A stretch of DNA of 64,000 nt from Photobacterium halotolerans DSM 18316 (lineage in GTDB: Bacteria; Pseudomonadota; Gammaproteobacteria; Enterobacterales; Vibrionaceae), in assembly GCF_000425165.1 (NCBI RefSeq), contig NZ_KE384319.1, forward strand, positions 753,348-817,347, read 5' to 3'. Position 1 is the stretch's first letter. Each line of letters starts with the position of its first letter. The notes beneath the pieces were generated by a model, which was not told the DNA's origin, did no database searches, and worked only from the letters and a program-made list of their open reading frames with translations. The translations under genes and the position numbers were made by a program. This document shows positions 21,030-29,041 of this stretch, piece after piece.

Positions 21030-21565
21030 CCCAGCAGGGCAGAATAGGCAGATATTACCTGTTTATTATTATTGCCTTAACAAGCCTGGTGATCCTGGGT
21101 AGCCTTTACTATTTCTTCAGCAGTGACCATAAAATTTCCCGTTTCCTGACTGCGCATAACTGGCAGTCTTACACAGTCACAGATGTGGCCTCAACAGAAG
21201 CGCCCGGACTTGAAATTCTTAAAAAGGTCATTGAGACCAGCCATATTGCCTATATGCCTAATCAGGTATATTCACGGGTAACCCGGGTAACTCTGATCAA
21301 TGAGGATCAGGGCCAGCTTCACCTGACGATCACTGAATATGGCCGGTGGGCGGTCAGTGGCGGTTATCTGCAGGTTCGGCCGACGCACTTTAATGAGCTG
21401 AAAACAGGCAATGAAAACGCATTCAGTGACAAGCAGATTAGCGCCATCAACCAGTATTTTCAGTTCAATGCGGAACAAAGTAACCGGATCGATATCATGG
21501 GTGAAAAATCTGTGCTGTTAACCGGGCTGAATAACCGCTCTCAGGTGCTGAACGCCAGCCTTTAA
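21014..21565 (+). CDS. toxS: ToxS, periplasmic partner of ToxR
   Basis: Membrane-anchored protein that stabilises and activates ToxR through its periplasmic domain and contributes to bile sensing. It has 183 residues. One N-terminal membrane segment (YYLFIIIALTSLVILGSLYY) is followed by a periplasmic domain. Its start lies inside the last 16 bases of toxR, which implies translational coupling and matched amounts of the two partners. A hairpin follows the stop. Confidence 0.93.
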   Translation: MFSTLTQQGRIGRYYLFIIIALTSLVILGSLYYFFSSDHKISRFLTAHNWQSYTVTDVASTEAPGLEILKKVIETSHIAYMPNQVYSRVTRVTLINEDQGQLHLTITEYGRWAVSGGYLQVRPTHFNELKTGNENAFSDKQISAINQYFQFNAEQSNRIDIMGEKSVLLTGLNNRSQVLNASL

Positions 21566-21567
21566 CG

Positions 21568-21594
21568 AAAAAACCGACGGTATTCGTCGGTTAT
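21568..21594. terminator. Bidirectional terminator between toxS and recR
   Basis: AACCGACG, loop GTATT, CGTCGGTT. On the minus strand it is followed by TTTTTT (good terminator for recR); on the plus strand the T-run is short. toxRS and the recR operon converge here. Confidence 0.75.
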
Positions 21595-21626
21595 TCATAG
21601 TAGGTCAGGAATATGGCAAAGAGGCT

Positions 21627-22229
21627 TTAATACAGTTTCTGCCTGCCTGCCAGAGAATGTGACAGCGTTGTCCCATCCACCAGTTCAAGCTCACCGCCAA
21701 CCGGCACACCGTGGGCAATCCGGGTTGCAGGTACCTGATAGGCCTGACAAAGCTCGGCAATAAAATGGGCAGTCGCCTCACCTTCAACCGTCGGGTTGGT
21801 GGCCAGGATCAGCTCGGCAATGTGTTCATTTTGCAAACGGTATTCCAGCACATCCAGCCCGATATCGCTCGGGCCGATGCCATCTAACGGCGATAAGTGC
21901 CCCATCAGAACAAAATACCGGCCTGAAAACTGACCTGTCGCTTCAACGGCCATAATATCTGCCGGACTTTCCACCACACAAATCTGGCCATTTTCCAGAC
22001 GACGGGGATTTTCGCAGATAGCACACACGTCTTCTTCAGTGAAGGTACGGCAATCGCGGCAATGACCGATTTCGGTCATGGCTTTCCCCAGCACATCAGC
22101 CAGTTGCAACCCGCCCTGGCGGTTGCGTTGCAACAGGCTGAAAGCCATACGCTGCGCTGATTTTGGCCCAACACCGGGCAGGCAGCGCAGCGCGTCCATC
22201 AACTGCTCAAGTAACGGACTGGTACGCAT
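21627..22229 (-). CDS. recR: Recombination mediator RecR
   Basis: Works with RecF and RecO to load RecA on SSB-coated gaps. It has 200 residues. The N-terminal HhH motif is [15 protein letters not shown], the four-Cys zinc finger is [16 protein letters not shown] (about residues 57-72), and a Toprim domain follows with [17 protein letters not shown]. It is the last gene of dnaX-ybaB-recR, three bases after the ybaB stop, as in most bacteria. Confidence 0.97.
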   Translation of the reverse strand: MRTSPLLEQLMDALRCLPGVGPKSAQRMAFSLLQRNRQGGLQLADVLGKAMTEIGHCRDCRTFTEEDVCAICENPRRLENGQICVVESPADIMAVEATGQFSGRYFVLMGHLSPLDGIGPSDIGLDVLEYRLQNEHIAELILATNPTVEGEATAHFIAELCQAYQVPATRIAHGVPVGGELELVDGTTLSHSLAGRQKLY

Positions 22230-22232
22230 TGA

Positions 22233-22562
22233 TTAGAATGGCATCTTGAAGCCGGCAGGCAAATTCATGCCACCGGTAACACTGGCCATTTTTTCTTTCT
22301 GCGCTTCTTCAATACGACGTGCCGCATCGTTAAAAGCAGCCGCAATCAGATCCTCCAGCATTTCTTTATCGTCTTCCATCAAGCTGTCATCCAGCTCAAC
22401 ACGACGCACGCTGTGACTGCCGGTCAGGGTCACTTTTACCATGCCGGCACCTGCTTCACCTGTCACTTCCATGTTGGCGATTTCTTCCTGCATTTGCTGC
22501 ATACGCTCTTGCATCTGCTGCGCCTGCTTCATCATGTTCGCCATACCACCTTTACCAAACAT
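22233..22562 (-). CDS. ybaB: YbaB/EbfC nucleoid-associated protein
   Basis: Small DNA-binding protein that forms tweezer-like dimers and coats the nucleoid. It has 109 residues. The Met/Gln-rich N-terminus [20 protein letters not shown] is followed by the family core ([20 protein letters not shown], then RRVELDD). It sits between dnaX and recR in one operon. Confidence 0.96.
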   Translation of the reverse strand: MFGKGGMANMMKQAQQMQERMQQMQEEIANMEVTGEAGAGMVKVTLTGSHSVRRVELDDSLMEDDKEMLEDLIAAAFNDAARRIEEAQKEKMASVTGGMNLPAGFKMPF

Positions 22563-22590
22563 ATCTTCTCTCTCTATCGGTCTGGTTAAT

Positions 22591-24753
22591 TTATAAGGGT
22601 CTTACGCTCTCTTCATCAAGTACAGCACTGAATCGCTGACAGATGAAAGTCACGTGAGGATCCTGCTGCAGACTTGTCTTAGCCTGATCCAGTTTCTGCT
22701 GATAAATATATTCCCGCCATTCCAGGGGAGTACGTCCATTATCACCAGGCTTGATGTGTAATTCTATCTCGTGTCCCAGTATCTCAGCCAGTGCTGTGCT
22801 TAGCTGAGCCCTGGCTTTTTGTGTATCCAGATGCTGCTGAGACGGACGCAGATACAAAGTCAGATCACTACCCTGCTGCTCCATCGCAGAGTTTAATGCT
22901 AGTTGTTGTACCAAACGATCGGTATTTAACCGGGTCACCAGATCTGACCAACTATCCTGCTTTGCCGCTTCACTGACAAGCTGTTCCGCCATTTCAGGAG
23001 TTTTTTCGTGCTCCAGCGCTTGCTTAAGTTCAGTGGGGGCAATCATATCCGGCGATTGCGTGTCAGGCTCAGGCTGACTCGTCGGCTGCCACTGATAATC
23101 CTCGGCTTTGACCGGCTCAACCGGCTGCTGCTGAGCGACCGGCGACACGTGATTTGCGCCTGCTGGCTGAGAACGGCGACCAGCATGCTGGTTCGAGATC
23201 CGTTCCAGCACACTGGAAGCAGGTTTCTTCACCGACGCCGGTTCAGTCTTTTTTGGCTCGGCAGCTTCCTGGCCTCGCCGGCTCTGGCTGCGCAAGCGAT
23301 TTCTTGCCGCCAGTAGCCCGGACGCCGGTGATGCAGCCGGAGTCATTGCCGCTGACTGCGACGAATTGTGCTCAGCCGGCTGCGCTTGCATTACAGGCTG
23401 AGATGCTGTTTGCGACTCCGGGGCATGTTCAGGCGCCATAGCTCGCTCGCGAACTGATGAAGGCGCGCGAACTGATGCAGGCTCGGGAGCGACTGCAGAC
23501 GGCGAAGGTGACTCACCTTCAGATACAGGTCTTACCGCTTCTGACGGCACTGCCGGTCGAACCGGTGAAGTGCCCTGAGGTGCGGTTCTTGTCTGAGGTG
23601 CCGCAGCCGGACGACCAGCAGGTGCAGATGCCGGAACAGGAACCGCCTGAGGAGTTAATGCGCCCGCCGCGACAGGACGAAATGCCAGCATACGCAACAG
23701 CACCATTTCCAGTCCTGTACGTCCATCCGGTGCCAAAGGCAAGTCCTGCCGTCCCTGCAATGCGATCTGGTAGTGCAACTGCACATCCTGCGGCGGCATT
23801 GATTTAGCCAGCAGGACAATTCTGTCAGCATCAGGCGCGGACAGATCCAGCGCTGCGGGTAGCACCTGGTACATAGCCACACGATGAAGCTGCGCGGCTA
23901 ATTCACTCAGCAGGCTATCCCACTCCACACCAACAGCGGCCAGCTCTGCCAGGCAGGCCATCGCTGGCTCGACCTGGCCCTGAGCCATCGCCTCCAGCAG
24001 ATACAGCGCCTGCTCGGTATTGAGCGTGCCGAGCATCGCTGCCACTGTGTCTGACTGTACCTGACCGTTACCCAGAGCAATCGCCTGATCGGTGAGGCTG
24101 AGAGCATCACGCATACTGCCTTCTGCTGCACGTGCCAGCAAACTCAGTGCTTTACTGTCGAAGGTAACAGCTTCTTCGGTCAGGACATGGCTCAGCTGTT
24201 GCTGTATCTGGGCATTATCCAGATGCTTGAGGTGAAACTGCAGGCAACGGGACAGAATCGTCGCAGGCAGTTTTTGAGGATCTGTGGTCGCCAGGATGAA
24301 TTTGACGTGCTCTGGCGGCTCTTCCAGCGTTTTCAGCAAGGCATTAAAACTGTGGCGAGACAGCATATGCACTTCATCGATCAAATAGATCTTGAAGCGC
24401 CCCCGCGCCGGTTTGTACTGTACGTTATCCAGCAGTTCCCGGGTGTCTTCGACCTTTGTTCTGGAGGCGGCATCAATTTCCAGCAGATCAACAAAACGCC
24501 CCTGCTCAATTTCCAGACAAGTATGGCACTGACCACAGGGGGATGCAGTGATGCCCTGTTCACAGTTGAGCCCCTTGGCAAACAGGCGTGCAATGGTTGT
24601 TTTGCCCACGCCACGGGTGCCACTGAACAGGTAAGCATGATGAAGTCGGTTATGTGTCAGCGCATTGGTCAGGGCTGTCAGGACATGGGATTGGCCGACC
24701 ACATCGTCAAAACGATGCGGCCGCCATTTCCGAGCCAGAACCTGGTAACTCAT
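22591..24753 (-). CDS. dnaX: DNA polymerase III subunits tau and gamma
   Basis: Clamp-loader ATPase of the replicative polymerase. It has 720 residues as full-length tau; E. coli tau has 643. The N-terminal AAA+ domain has Walker [14 protein letters not shown] near residue 45, a four-Cys zinc module ([16 protein letters not shown]) and [18 protein letters not shown] long Pro/Ala/Ser-rich linker (about residues 375-570) precedes the C-terminal DnaE/DnaB-binding domain. The slippery A AAA AAG at 23248-23254 with stimulatory elements should give a truncated gamma of about 503 residues. It is the first gene of dnaX-ybaB-recR. Confidence 0.96.
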   Translation of the reverse strand: MSYQVLARKWRPHRFDDVVGQSHVLTALTNALTHNRLHHAYLFSGTRGVGKTTIARLFAKGLNCEQGITASPCGQCHTCLEIEQGRFVDLLEIDAASRTKVEDTRELLDNVQYKPARGRFKIYLIDEVHMLSRHSFNALLKTLEEPPEHVKFILATTDPQKLPATILSRCLQFHLKHLDNAQIQQQLSHVLTEEAVTFDSKALSLLARAAEGSMRDALSLTDQAIALGNGQVQSDTVAAMLGTLNTEQALYLLEAMAQGQVEPAMACLAELAAVGVEWDSLLSELAAQLHRVAMYQVLPAALDLSAPDADRIVLLAKSMPPQDVQLHYQIALQGRQDLPLAPDGRTGLEMVLLRMLAFRPVAAGALTPQAVPVPASAPAGRPAAAPQTRTAPQGTSPVRPAVPSEAVRPVSEGESPSPSAVAPEPASVRAPSSVRERAMAPEHAPESQTASQPVMQAQPAEHNSSQSAAMTPAASPASGLLAARNRLRSQSRRGQEAAEPKKTEPASVKKPASSVLERISNQHAGRRSQPAGANHVSPVAQQQPVEPVKAEDYQWQPTSQPEPDTQSPDMIAPTELKQALEHEKTPEMAEQLVSEAAKQDSWSDLVTRLNTDRLVQQLALNSAMEQQGSDLTLYLRPSQQHLDTQKARAQLSTALAEILGHEIELHIKPGDNGRTPLEWREYIYQQKLDQAKTSLQQDPHVTFICQRFSAVLDEESVRPL
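23231..23270 (-). promoter_or_regulatory. Programmed -1 frameshift signal in dnaX (gamma subunit)
   Basis: Codons 500-502 read CCA AAA AAG, an in-phase A AAA AAG heptamer (23254-23248). After a -1 slip the next codons are GAC TGA, ending the product at once. A Shine-Dalgarno-like AGGAAG ends 10 bases upstream (23270-23265), and ACCG-GCGT-CGGT can pair starting five bases downstream; a stronger TTCCAG/CTGGAA stem lies 30 bases downstream. The spacing reproduces the signal described for E. coli dnaX. The downstream stem is the weakest part. Confidence 0.8.
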
Positions 24754-24941
24754 GGTGATAAATCCTACAGAATCCGATCAATCAGTGACGGCGATCCGCC
24801 AGACTGAATCCAGTCGACCATGCTAGCACAGGGAGTGAAAAGGCGCGAGAGAACTCAAGGGGATGTTGCTGTTTCCAGATTGTTACTGACAACATTTTAA
24901 CCTGACAATCCACATCCCCTGATTTAAACAGGACGGGTCAA

Positions 24942-25502
24942 TCAATGACCGTCAAAGTCGCAGATACTAAAGACGTTGAGGCCAAGGGTGCGCAAACGCT
25001 GCTGACCACCAATCTCGGGCAGGTTAATAACAAACGCCGCATCTTCCACAATGCCGCCCAAACGGCGAACCAGTTTCGTGGTGGCTTCAATGGTGCCGCC
25101 GGTTGCCAGCAGATCATCAACCAGCAAGACTTTATCGCCATCAACAATGGCATCTACGTGGATTTCCAGCGTGTCCTGGCCATATTCGAGATCATAACTT
25201 TCGCTGATCACATTGCGCGGCAGTTTACCCGGCTTACGTACCGGCACAAAACCGACACCCAGCGCCAGTGCCAGCGGGGCGCCAAACAAAAAGCCCCGAG
25301 CCTCGGTGCCAACAACCTTTGTTATCCCTTTGTCACTGAACTGCTGATGCAAAATTTGCATCGTTGCACCGTACGCGGCCGGGTCTTCCATCAGGCTGGT
25401 GACATCACGAAACAGTATGCCTGGCTTAGGATAATCCGGAATCGTCTTGATGCTGTTTTTGATCAAACTGAAATCGTCTTGGACAAGGGTATCTTGGCTC
25501 AT
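24942..25502 (-). CDS. apt: Adenine phosphoribosyltransferase
   Basis: Purine salvage enzyme: adenine + PRPP to AMP. ATG 25502 ([20 protein letters not shown]) follows GGTGGAAA and is preferred over ATG 25523, which lacks a ribosome binding site. It has 186 residues. Family signatures are [30 protein letters not shown] and the PRPP motif [17 protein letters not shown]. It lies upstream of dnaX on the same strand with a gap of nearly 190 bases, the enterobacterial order apt-dnaX. Confidence 0.97.
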   Translation of the reverse strand: MSQDTLVQDDFSLIKNSIKTIPDYPKPGILFRDVTSLMEDPAAYGATMQILHQQFSDKGITKVVGTEARGFLFGAPLALALGVGFVPVRKPGKLPRNVISESYDLEYGQDTLEIHVDAIVDGDKVLLVDDLLATGGTIEATTKLVRRLGGIVEDAAFVINLPEIGGQQRLRTLGLNVFSICDFDGH

Positions 25503-25640
25503 AGTCTTTTCCACCGGCTGCATATTTACAGCAGTCTGTTTAGGTATTTGACGCCTGTTATCAGGCAGTTTAGGCGCAAATAGTAGTGATTTTTACCGTA
25601 AGGGGCAACTTTCACTCTGAAATGTAAGAGCTCGCAGGGG

Positions 25641-26042
25641 TTAACGGCTTTCTTCTTGTCGGGAACATTGCGTTTCCCTGACAGGTAAACGGTTAAACCA
25701 AATCAGCAGAACGACAGCAATCACGAACAGTAAAACTTTGACCCAGGAGACAGGCACGATCAAGATAGATAAAGCGAAACTGAGGGTGATGGTCAGATTA
25801 GCCCGCCGTTTGACCGCCCGGCTGATAGCATGATGCTGGTGCCAGTTATCCAGTACGGGACCCAGTTTAGGATGGCTGTGTAACCAGGTATGTATTCTGG
25901 GGGAGCCACGCATGAAGCAGGCGCTGGCTAACAATAAAAAGACAGTGGTAGGTAAAAGAGGAAGGAAAATGCCCAACACGCCTAAGATTACGAAACACCA
26001 GCCGGAAACCAGCAACAGGGTTCGCCAGATCAGTTGTTTCAC
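25641..26042 (-). CDS. ybaN: DUF454 inner-membrane protein YbaN
   Basis: Small membrane protein of unknown role, 133 residues, with hydrophobic segments at about 7-45 (LLLVSGWCFVILGVLGIFLP) and 85-125. The family core LPTTVFLLLASACFMRGSPR and LHSHPKLGPVLDNW is present. The start is GTG 26042 with GAGGGAAT just upstream. It lies upstream of apt, the order seen in E. coli. Confidence 0.88.
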   Translation of the reverse strand: MKQLIWRTLLLVSGWCFVILGVLGIFLPLLPTTVFLLLASACFMRGSPRIHTWLHSHPKLGPVLDNWHQHHAISRAVKRRANLTITLSFALSILIVPVSWVKVLLFVIAVVLLIWFNRLPVRETQCSRQEESR

Positions 26043-26093
26043 ATTCCCTCTCTTTTACTTTCAGCCTGTTTCAGGCTTTCCGCTGCTGGCGGA

Positions 26094-26210
26094 TTAATTG
26101 CTCAGAATACCCAGCCAGGTCAGGCTTGCAGGCAATGTCGGCAGCAGCATAGCAATCAGAAAACCGATAAAGTAATTAAGATTATACGGCTCTTTGAAAT
26201 CATGTTCCAT
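26094..26210 (-). CDS. Putative 38-residue membrane protein
   Basis: A short open frame, MEHDFKEPYNLNYFIGFLIA and onward, ending LTWLGILSN. An acidic N-terminus is followed by one hydrophobic segment of about 20 residues (FIGFLIAMLLPTLPASLTWL). ATG 26210 is preceded by GGAAGA with five bases between, a good ribosome binding site. It lies 52 bases upstream of ybaN on the same strand. No family recognised; the ribosome binding site and single membrane span suggest a real small protein. Confidence 0.5.
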   Translation of the reverse strand: MEHDFKEPYNLNYFIGFLIAMLLPTLPASLTWLGILSN

Positions 26211-26418
26211 TATATCTTCCTTTTCCAAAGTTTAACGTACTGAAAAATAGAAAAAAGTGGCAAAGTGGCCACATAAAAACAGCAAGGAACTATAAAGCAT
26301 TCTATTGATAACAAAAACCGACAAAAAGAAGGGTTATTCTGCTGTTGCTTTGACTTAAGTCAGTATTGGCGTGACGTTTAGGCATACACTGTGACTCAGT
26401 TTACCTAGGAGTCTCTCT

Positions 26419-26781
26419 ATGAATAGTGATTACCTGCAACAGCAGTCCACTCGACTGGAGCAAGAATATGAGGCACTTTCAGTGGAACTCTATTCAGCGC
26501 TGAATGCTATTCGTGCTGACAGCACAGAAAAAAGCCAGCCCGAAAAAACCATCAACGAATTACTGACGCTGGCAACGCATAGCGCCGAACCGGTACTGGG
26601 ACGAAAAGCTCGGCGGCTGGAAGCTATTGATGCCGCATTGTGTGCAATACGGTTAGATTTGTACGGCATTTGTACCGACTGCGAAGAGCCGATTGATACA
26701 GTCACTCTCGAGCAGGACCCCGCGCAGCCTCGCTGCCATCAGTGCCAGTCACACAGTAAATACCACCATCAGCGCTCTTAA
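26419..26781 (+). CDS. DksA/TraR-type zinc-finger protein
   Basis: 120 residues. A helical N-terminal half, probably coiled coil, is followed by a C-terminal C4 zinc finger, CTDCEEPI ... CHQCQSHSKYH (about residues 94-117), in the DksA/TraR pattern. DksA itself is longer (about 151) and binds the RNA polymerase secondary channel; shorter relatives such as YbiI and TraR have variable roles. The N-terminal acidic DxxxD tip typical of DksA is not evident, so regulatory activity cannot be assumed. ATG 26419 follows AGGAGTCTCTCT. It is flanked by minus-strand genes and stands alone. Confidence 0.75.
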   Translation: MNSDYLQQQSTRLEQEYEALSVELYSALNAIRADSTEKSQPEKTINELLTLATHSAEPVLGRKARRLEAIDAALCAIRLDLYGICTDCEEPIDTVTLEQDPAQPRCHQCQSHSKYHHQRS

Positions 26782-26826
26782 CCTGCCCCTCACCGGATAG
26801 TGGTATTGACCCTCAGCGTCTCGCCT

Positions 26827-27456
26827 TTATGGCTGGTTAGCCATCCATGCCTTGAAGGCGGCTTTCTCTTCAGGTTTCGCTTTGCTGTACCACAACTTCA
26901 GTTGCGCCAGCGAATCACCGGTAATTTCCACTTTGCCGTCTTGCCCGACTGCCACAGCCGCTTGCTGTAGATCAACAGCATAGCCCTGTTCAAAGGTGAT
27001 ACCGTGCTGACGGTTATACTCAGACACCAAGGCTTCCATATCACTGAATGCCGCAATGCCATCGCCCTGCATTTCCACAAAGGGTAAAACACGTTTGCTG
27101 CCATCAGCAAGCACCAGGGTCCATTCCGGTCCGCGCTGGAAATAAGCCTGAGCCTGACTGAGGGCGACCATAGCCGGCAGCTCAATGCGTGCATCCTGCG
27201 CCGGCATCGTTAACTCAAATAAGTAAGGCCGGGTGGTATAAATGGTGTTCTTGCTGCCGTTTTTCAGTTCGGCATCGTAGCGCAAGACTACCTGGTGCTT
27301 ACCCGCAGGCAGCTCCACTTCTGTCGCACGTGACCACAGCGATGTACTCACTTCTTTGCCGTCTACCACCAACAGCTCAATACCATTGCTTACCGACAGG
27401 GTTGCCGCCTGCACATGCGTCGCCAAAAGCGATGCAATAAATAGAATTTTTCTCAT
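26827..27456 (-). CDS. DUF2057 (YccT family) exported protein
   Basis: Periplasmic protein of about 209 residues with a signal peptide ([17 protein letters not shown]) and the family N-terminal region [18 protein letters not shown]. The function of the family is not firmly established; E. coli YccT has been linked to curli control. ATG 27456 is preferred over TTG 27462 because it opens the signal peptide. It lies downstream of the porin gene on the same strand but behind a terminator. Confidence 0.8.
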   Translation of the reverse strand: MRKILFIASLLATHVQAATLSVSNGIELLVVDGKEVSTSLWSRATEVELPAGKHQVVLRYDAELKNGSKNTIYTTRPYLFELTMPAQDARIELPAMVALSQAQAYFQRGPEWTLVLADGSKRVLPFVEMQGDGIAAFSDMEALVSEYNRQHGITFEQGYAVDLQQAAVAVGQDGKVEITGDSLAQLKLWYSKAKPEEKAAFKAWMANQP

Positions 27457-27491
27457 AGCCAATCAGTCTAATTATCTTGTTCGCCAAAACA

Positions 27492-27516
27492 AAAAGCCGC
27501 CCAAACGGCGGCTTTT
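27492..27516 (-). terminator. Terminator of the porin gene
   Basis: On the minus strand AAAAGCCGCC, GTTT, GGGCGGCTTTTT then GTTTT, 31 bases past the porin stop. Confidence 0.8.
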
Positions 27517-27546
27517 GCAATATCTGTGTACTGGTAGAAACCGTTC

Positions 27547-28491
27547 TTAGAACAGTACTTCCATACCCGCTACGTAGCCCAGGTCGAATTCAGTGTTGTC
27601 ACCGTCAGCCCAGCCCAGCTCAGCGTACAGCTTCACGTTGCTGTGCAGTTGGTGAGTCACGTTACCGTAAACGTTGTCAACTGTTTCTCCACCATCAATA
27701 TCAAGACGATTGTAACCTAGAGCAAAGGTGTTCTTACCCATAGTGTAAGAACCTGCCAATGAAAGAACATCAGCATCAACAATCGTCACACCAGAAAGCT
27801 CTTGCTCTACATTGCCGTAAGAAGCAGCTAGTGAGATTGCTTCAATTACATATTCAGCTTCCAAGTTGTAACCAGTGATCTCTTCACCAAGGACATTGAC
27901 ATCGTCAGAGGTGTAGTAATAACCACGTACGTCCAGACCAGCAAAACGCGCACCCAGACGCGCATCAGTGATGCCACCGTTGTCGTTCGCGTTAATGTCG
28001 TGAGAAGCACCAGCGTAGAACTGACCGTTATCGTAAACGTACTTAACCACTTCACTGCCCTGAGTTGTATCAAAACCCAGCTCTGTAATACCCAGTTCGT
28101 AGTCTTTGCCGATACCTGCATCATCAGAGATCAGGAACTGGCGACCGAAAGTCAGGGTACCGAAGTCTTTACCCTGGAAACCAGCATACAGCTCATCATT
28201 GAAGAAATCAGAAGAGCTGCCGTTTGCATCGGTGTTAGACAGATCTAAGCTCAGACCAGCCACCACATTCAGGCTGTTGTTAACCGGGATAGTGGTGTTC
28301 AGTGTGATGTCGCCATCGTCCAGACGGATAGTTGGATCTTCATCAGAACCTTTTGCCACGATGTCTTGGAACAGCTGAACTTCAGCAGAACCAGACAAGT
28401 CGACGATAACGCCGTCTTGGTCCAACAGGTTAACAGAAGCGTTTGCAGAGCCTGCAGCCAGTACAGATAGTGCAATTAGCGTTTTTTTCAT
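27547..28491 (-). CDS. OmpU/OmpL-like general porin
   Basis: Outer-membrane trimeric beta-barrel for passive diffusion. It has 314 residues from ATG 28491; a GTG nine bases upstream is in frame but adds residues ahead of a complete signal peptide MKKTLIALSVLAAGSANA. The mature chain is acidic, with alternating strands, an FGRQFL loop region typical of gram-negative porins, and a terminal Phe (GMEVLF). Vibrio OmpU is controlled by ToxR, and toxRS lies 6 kb away, but direct control here is inference. Monocistronic. Confidence 0.88.
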   Translation of the reverse strand: MKKTLIALSVLAAGSANASVNLLDQDGVIVDLSGSAEVQLFQDIVAKGSDEDPTIRLDDGDITLNTTIPVNNSLNVVAGLSLDLSNTDANGSSSDFFNDELYAGFQGKDFGTLTFGRQFLISDDAGIGKDYELGITELGFDTTQGSEVVKYVYDNGQFYAGASHDINANDNGGITDARLGARFAGLDVRGYYYTSDDVNVLGEEITGYNLEAEYVIEAISLAASYGNVEQELSGVTIVDADVLSLAGSYTMGKNTFALGYNRLDIDGGETVDNVYGNVTHQLHSNVKLYAELGWADGDNTEFDLGYVAGMEVLF

Positions 28492-29041
28492 GATATCCAC
28501 TGCCTTTTCTTATGGATGGAATTCCTATTTCCAGAATCCCTATTGTTTTTTTATATCCCTTCCCGGCAGCCTGTGTTCGGTTCAGTGAAACCTGACCATG
28601 CAAAACCATGCCGGGATGGCGTAACTTGCGGAACTCATCCTGACAGAGAAATTATTACCATGTCAAATTCTCACTGTGTAACAACAAATTTTTCTTACAA
28701 CCTTTAATTTCAATAAGTTAAAGCATTTACTTAGCAGAAATTTAACAAAGACACACTTATCACAGGGAATTTAATGGTTACTTAATAGCGTCAAATAAAA
28801 GAATTTATAGCCGAAAAAGCATTTTTACACCCATAAAAGCAGAATATTACACCACAAAAACAACATATTTAAGATGATTGGATTAATCAAGTAGTTAACA
28901 ACACCCCATTCAACTGGGGTTCAATCTTATTTCGTGAGGAGAATCCCATTTCAAGTTAAAAATGCGCGAGGATCAGCGAGAAGCTCCACGACCAGAGCTT
29001 CGTGTTATAATGACGGCCCCAACCAAGATTAAGTTTCAATC
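28492..29041. other. AT-rich divergent promoter region, porin / dinG
   Basis: 550 bases without a gene. The part at 28660-28900 is notably AT-rich, as expected for a ToxR- or H-NS-responsive porin promoter. A hairpin ACCCCA/TGGGGT lies at 28903-28920, and GTGAGGAGAA near 28935 resembles a ribosome binding site but has no reading frame behind it. Confidence 0.4.

Noticed and set aside
28516-28707. 63-codon plus-strand frame upstream of dinG
   Set aside because: No convincing start signal, lies in the porin promoter region, and the sequence does not look like a protein.
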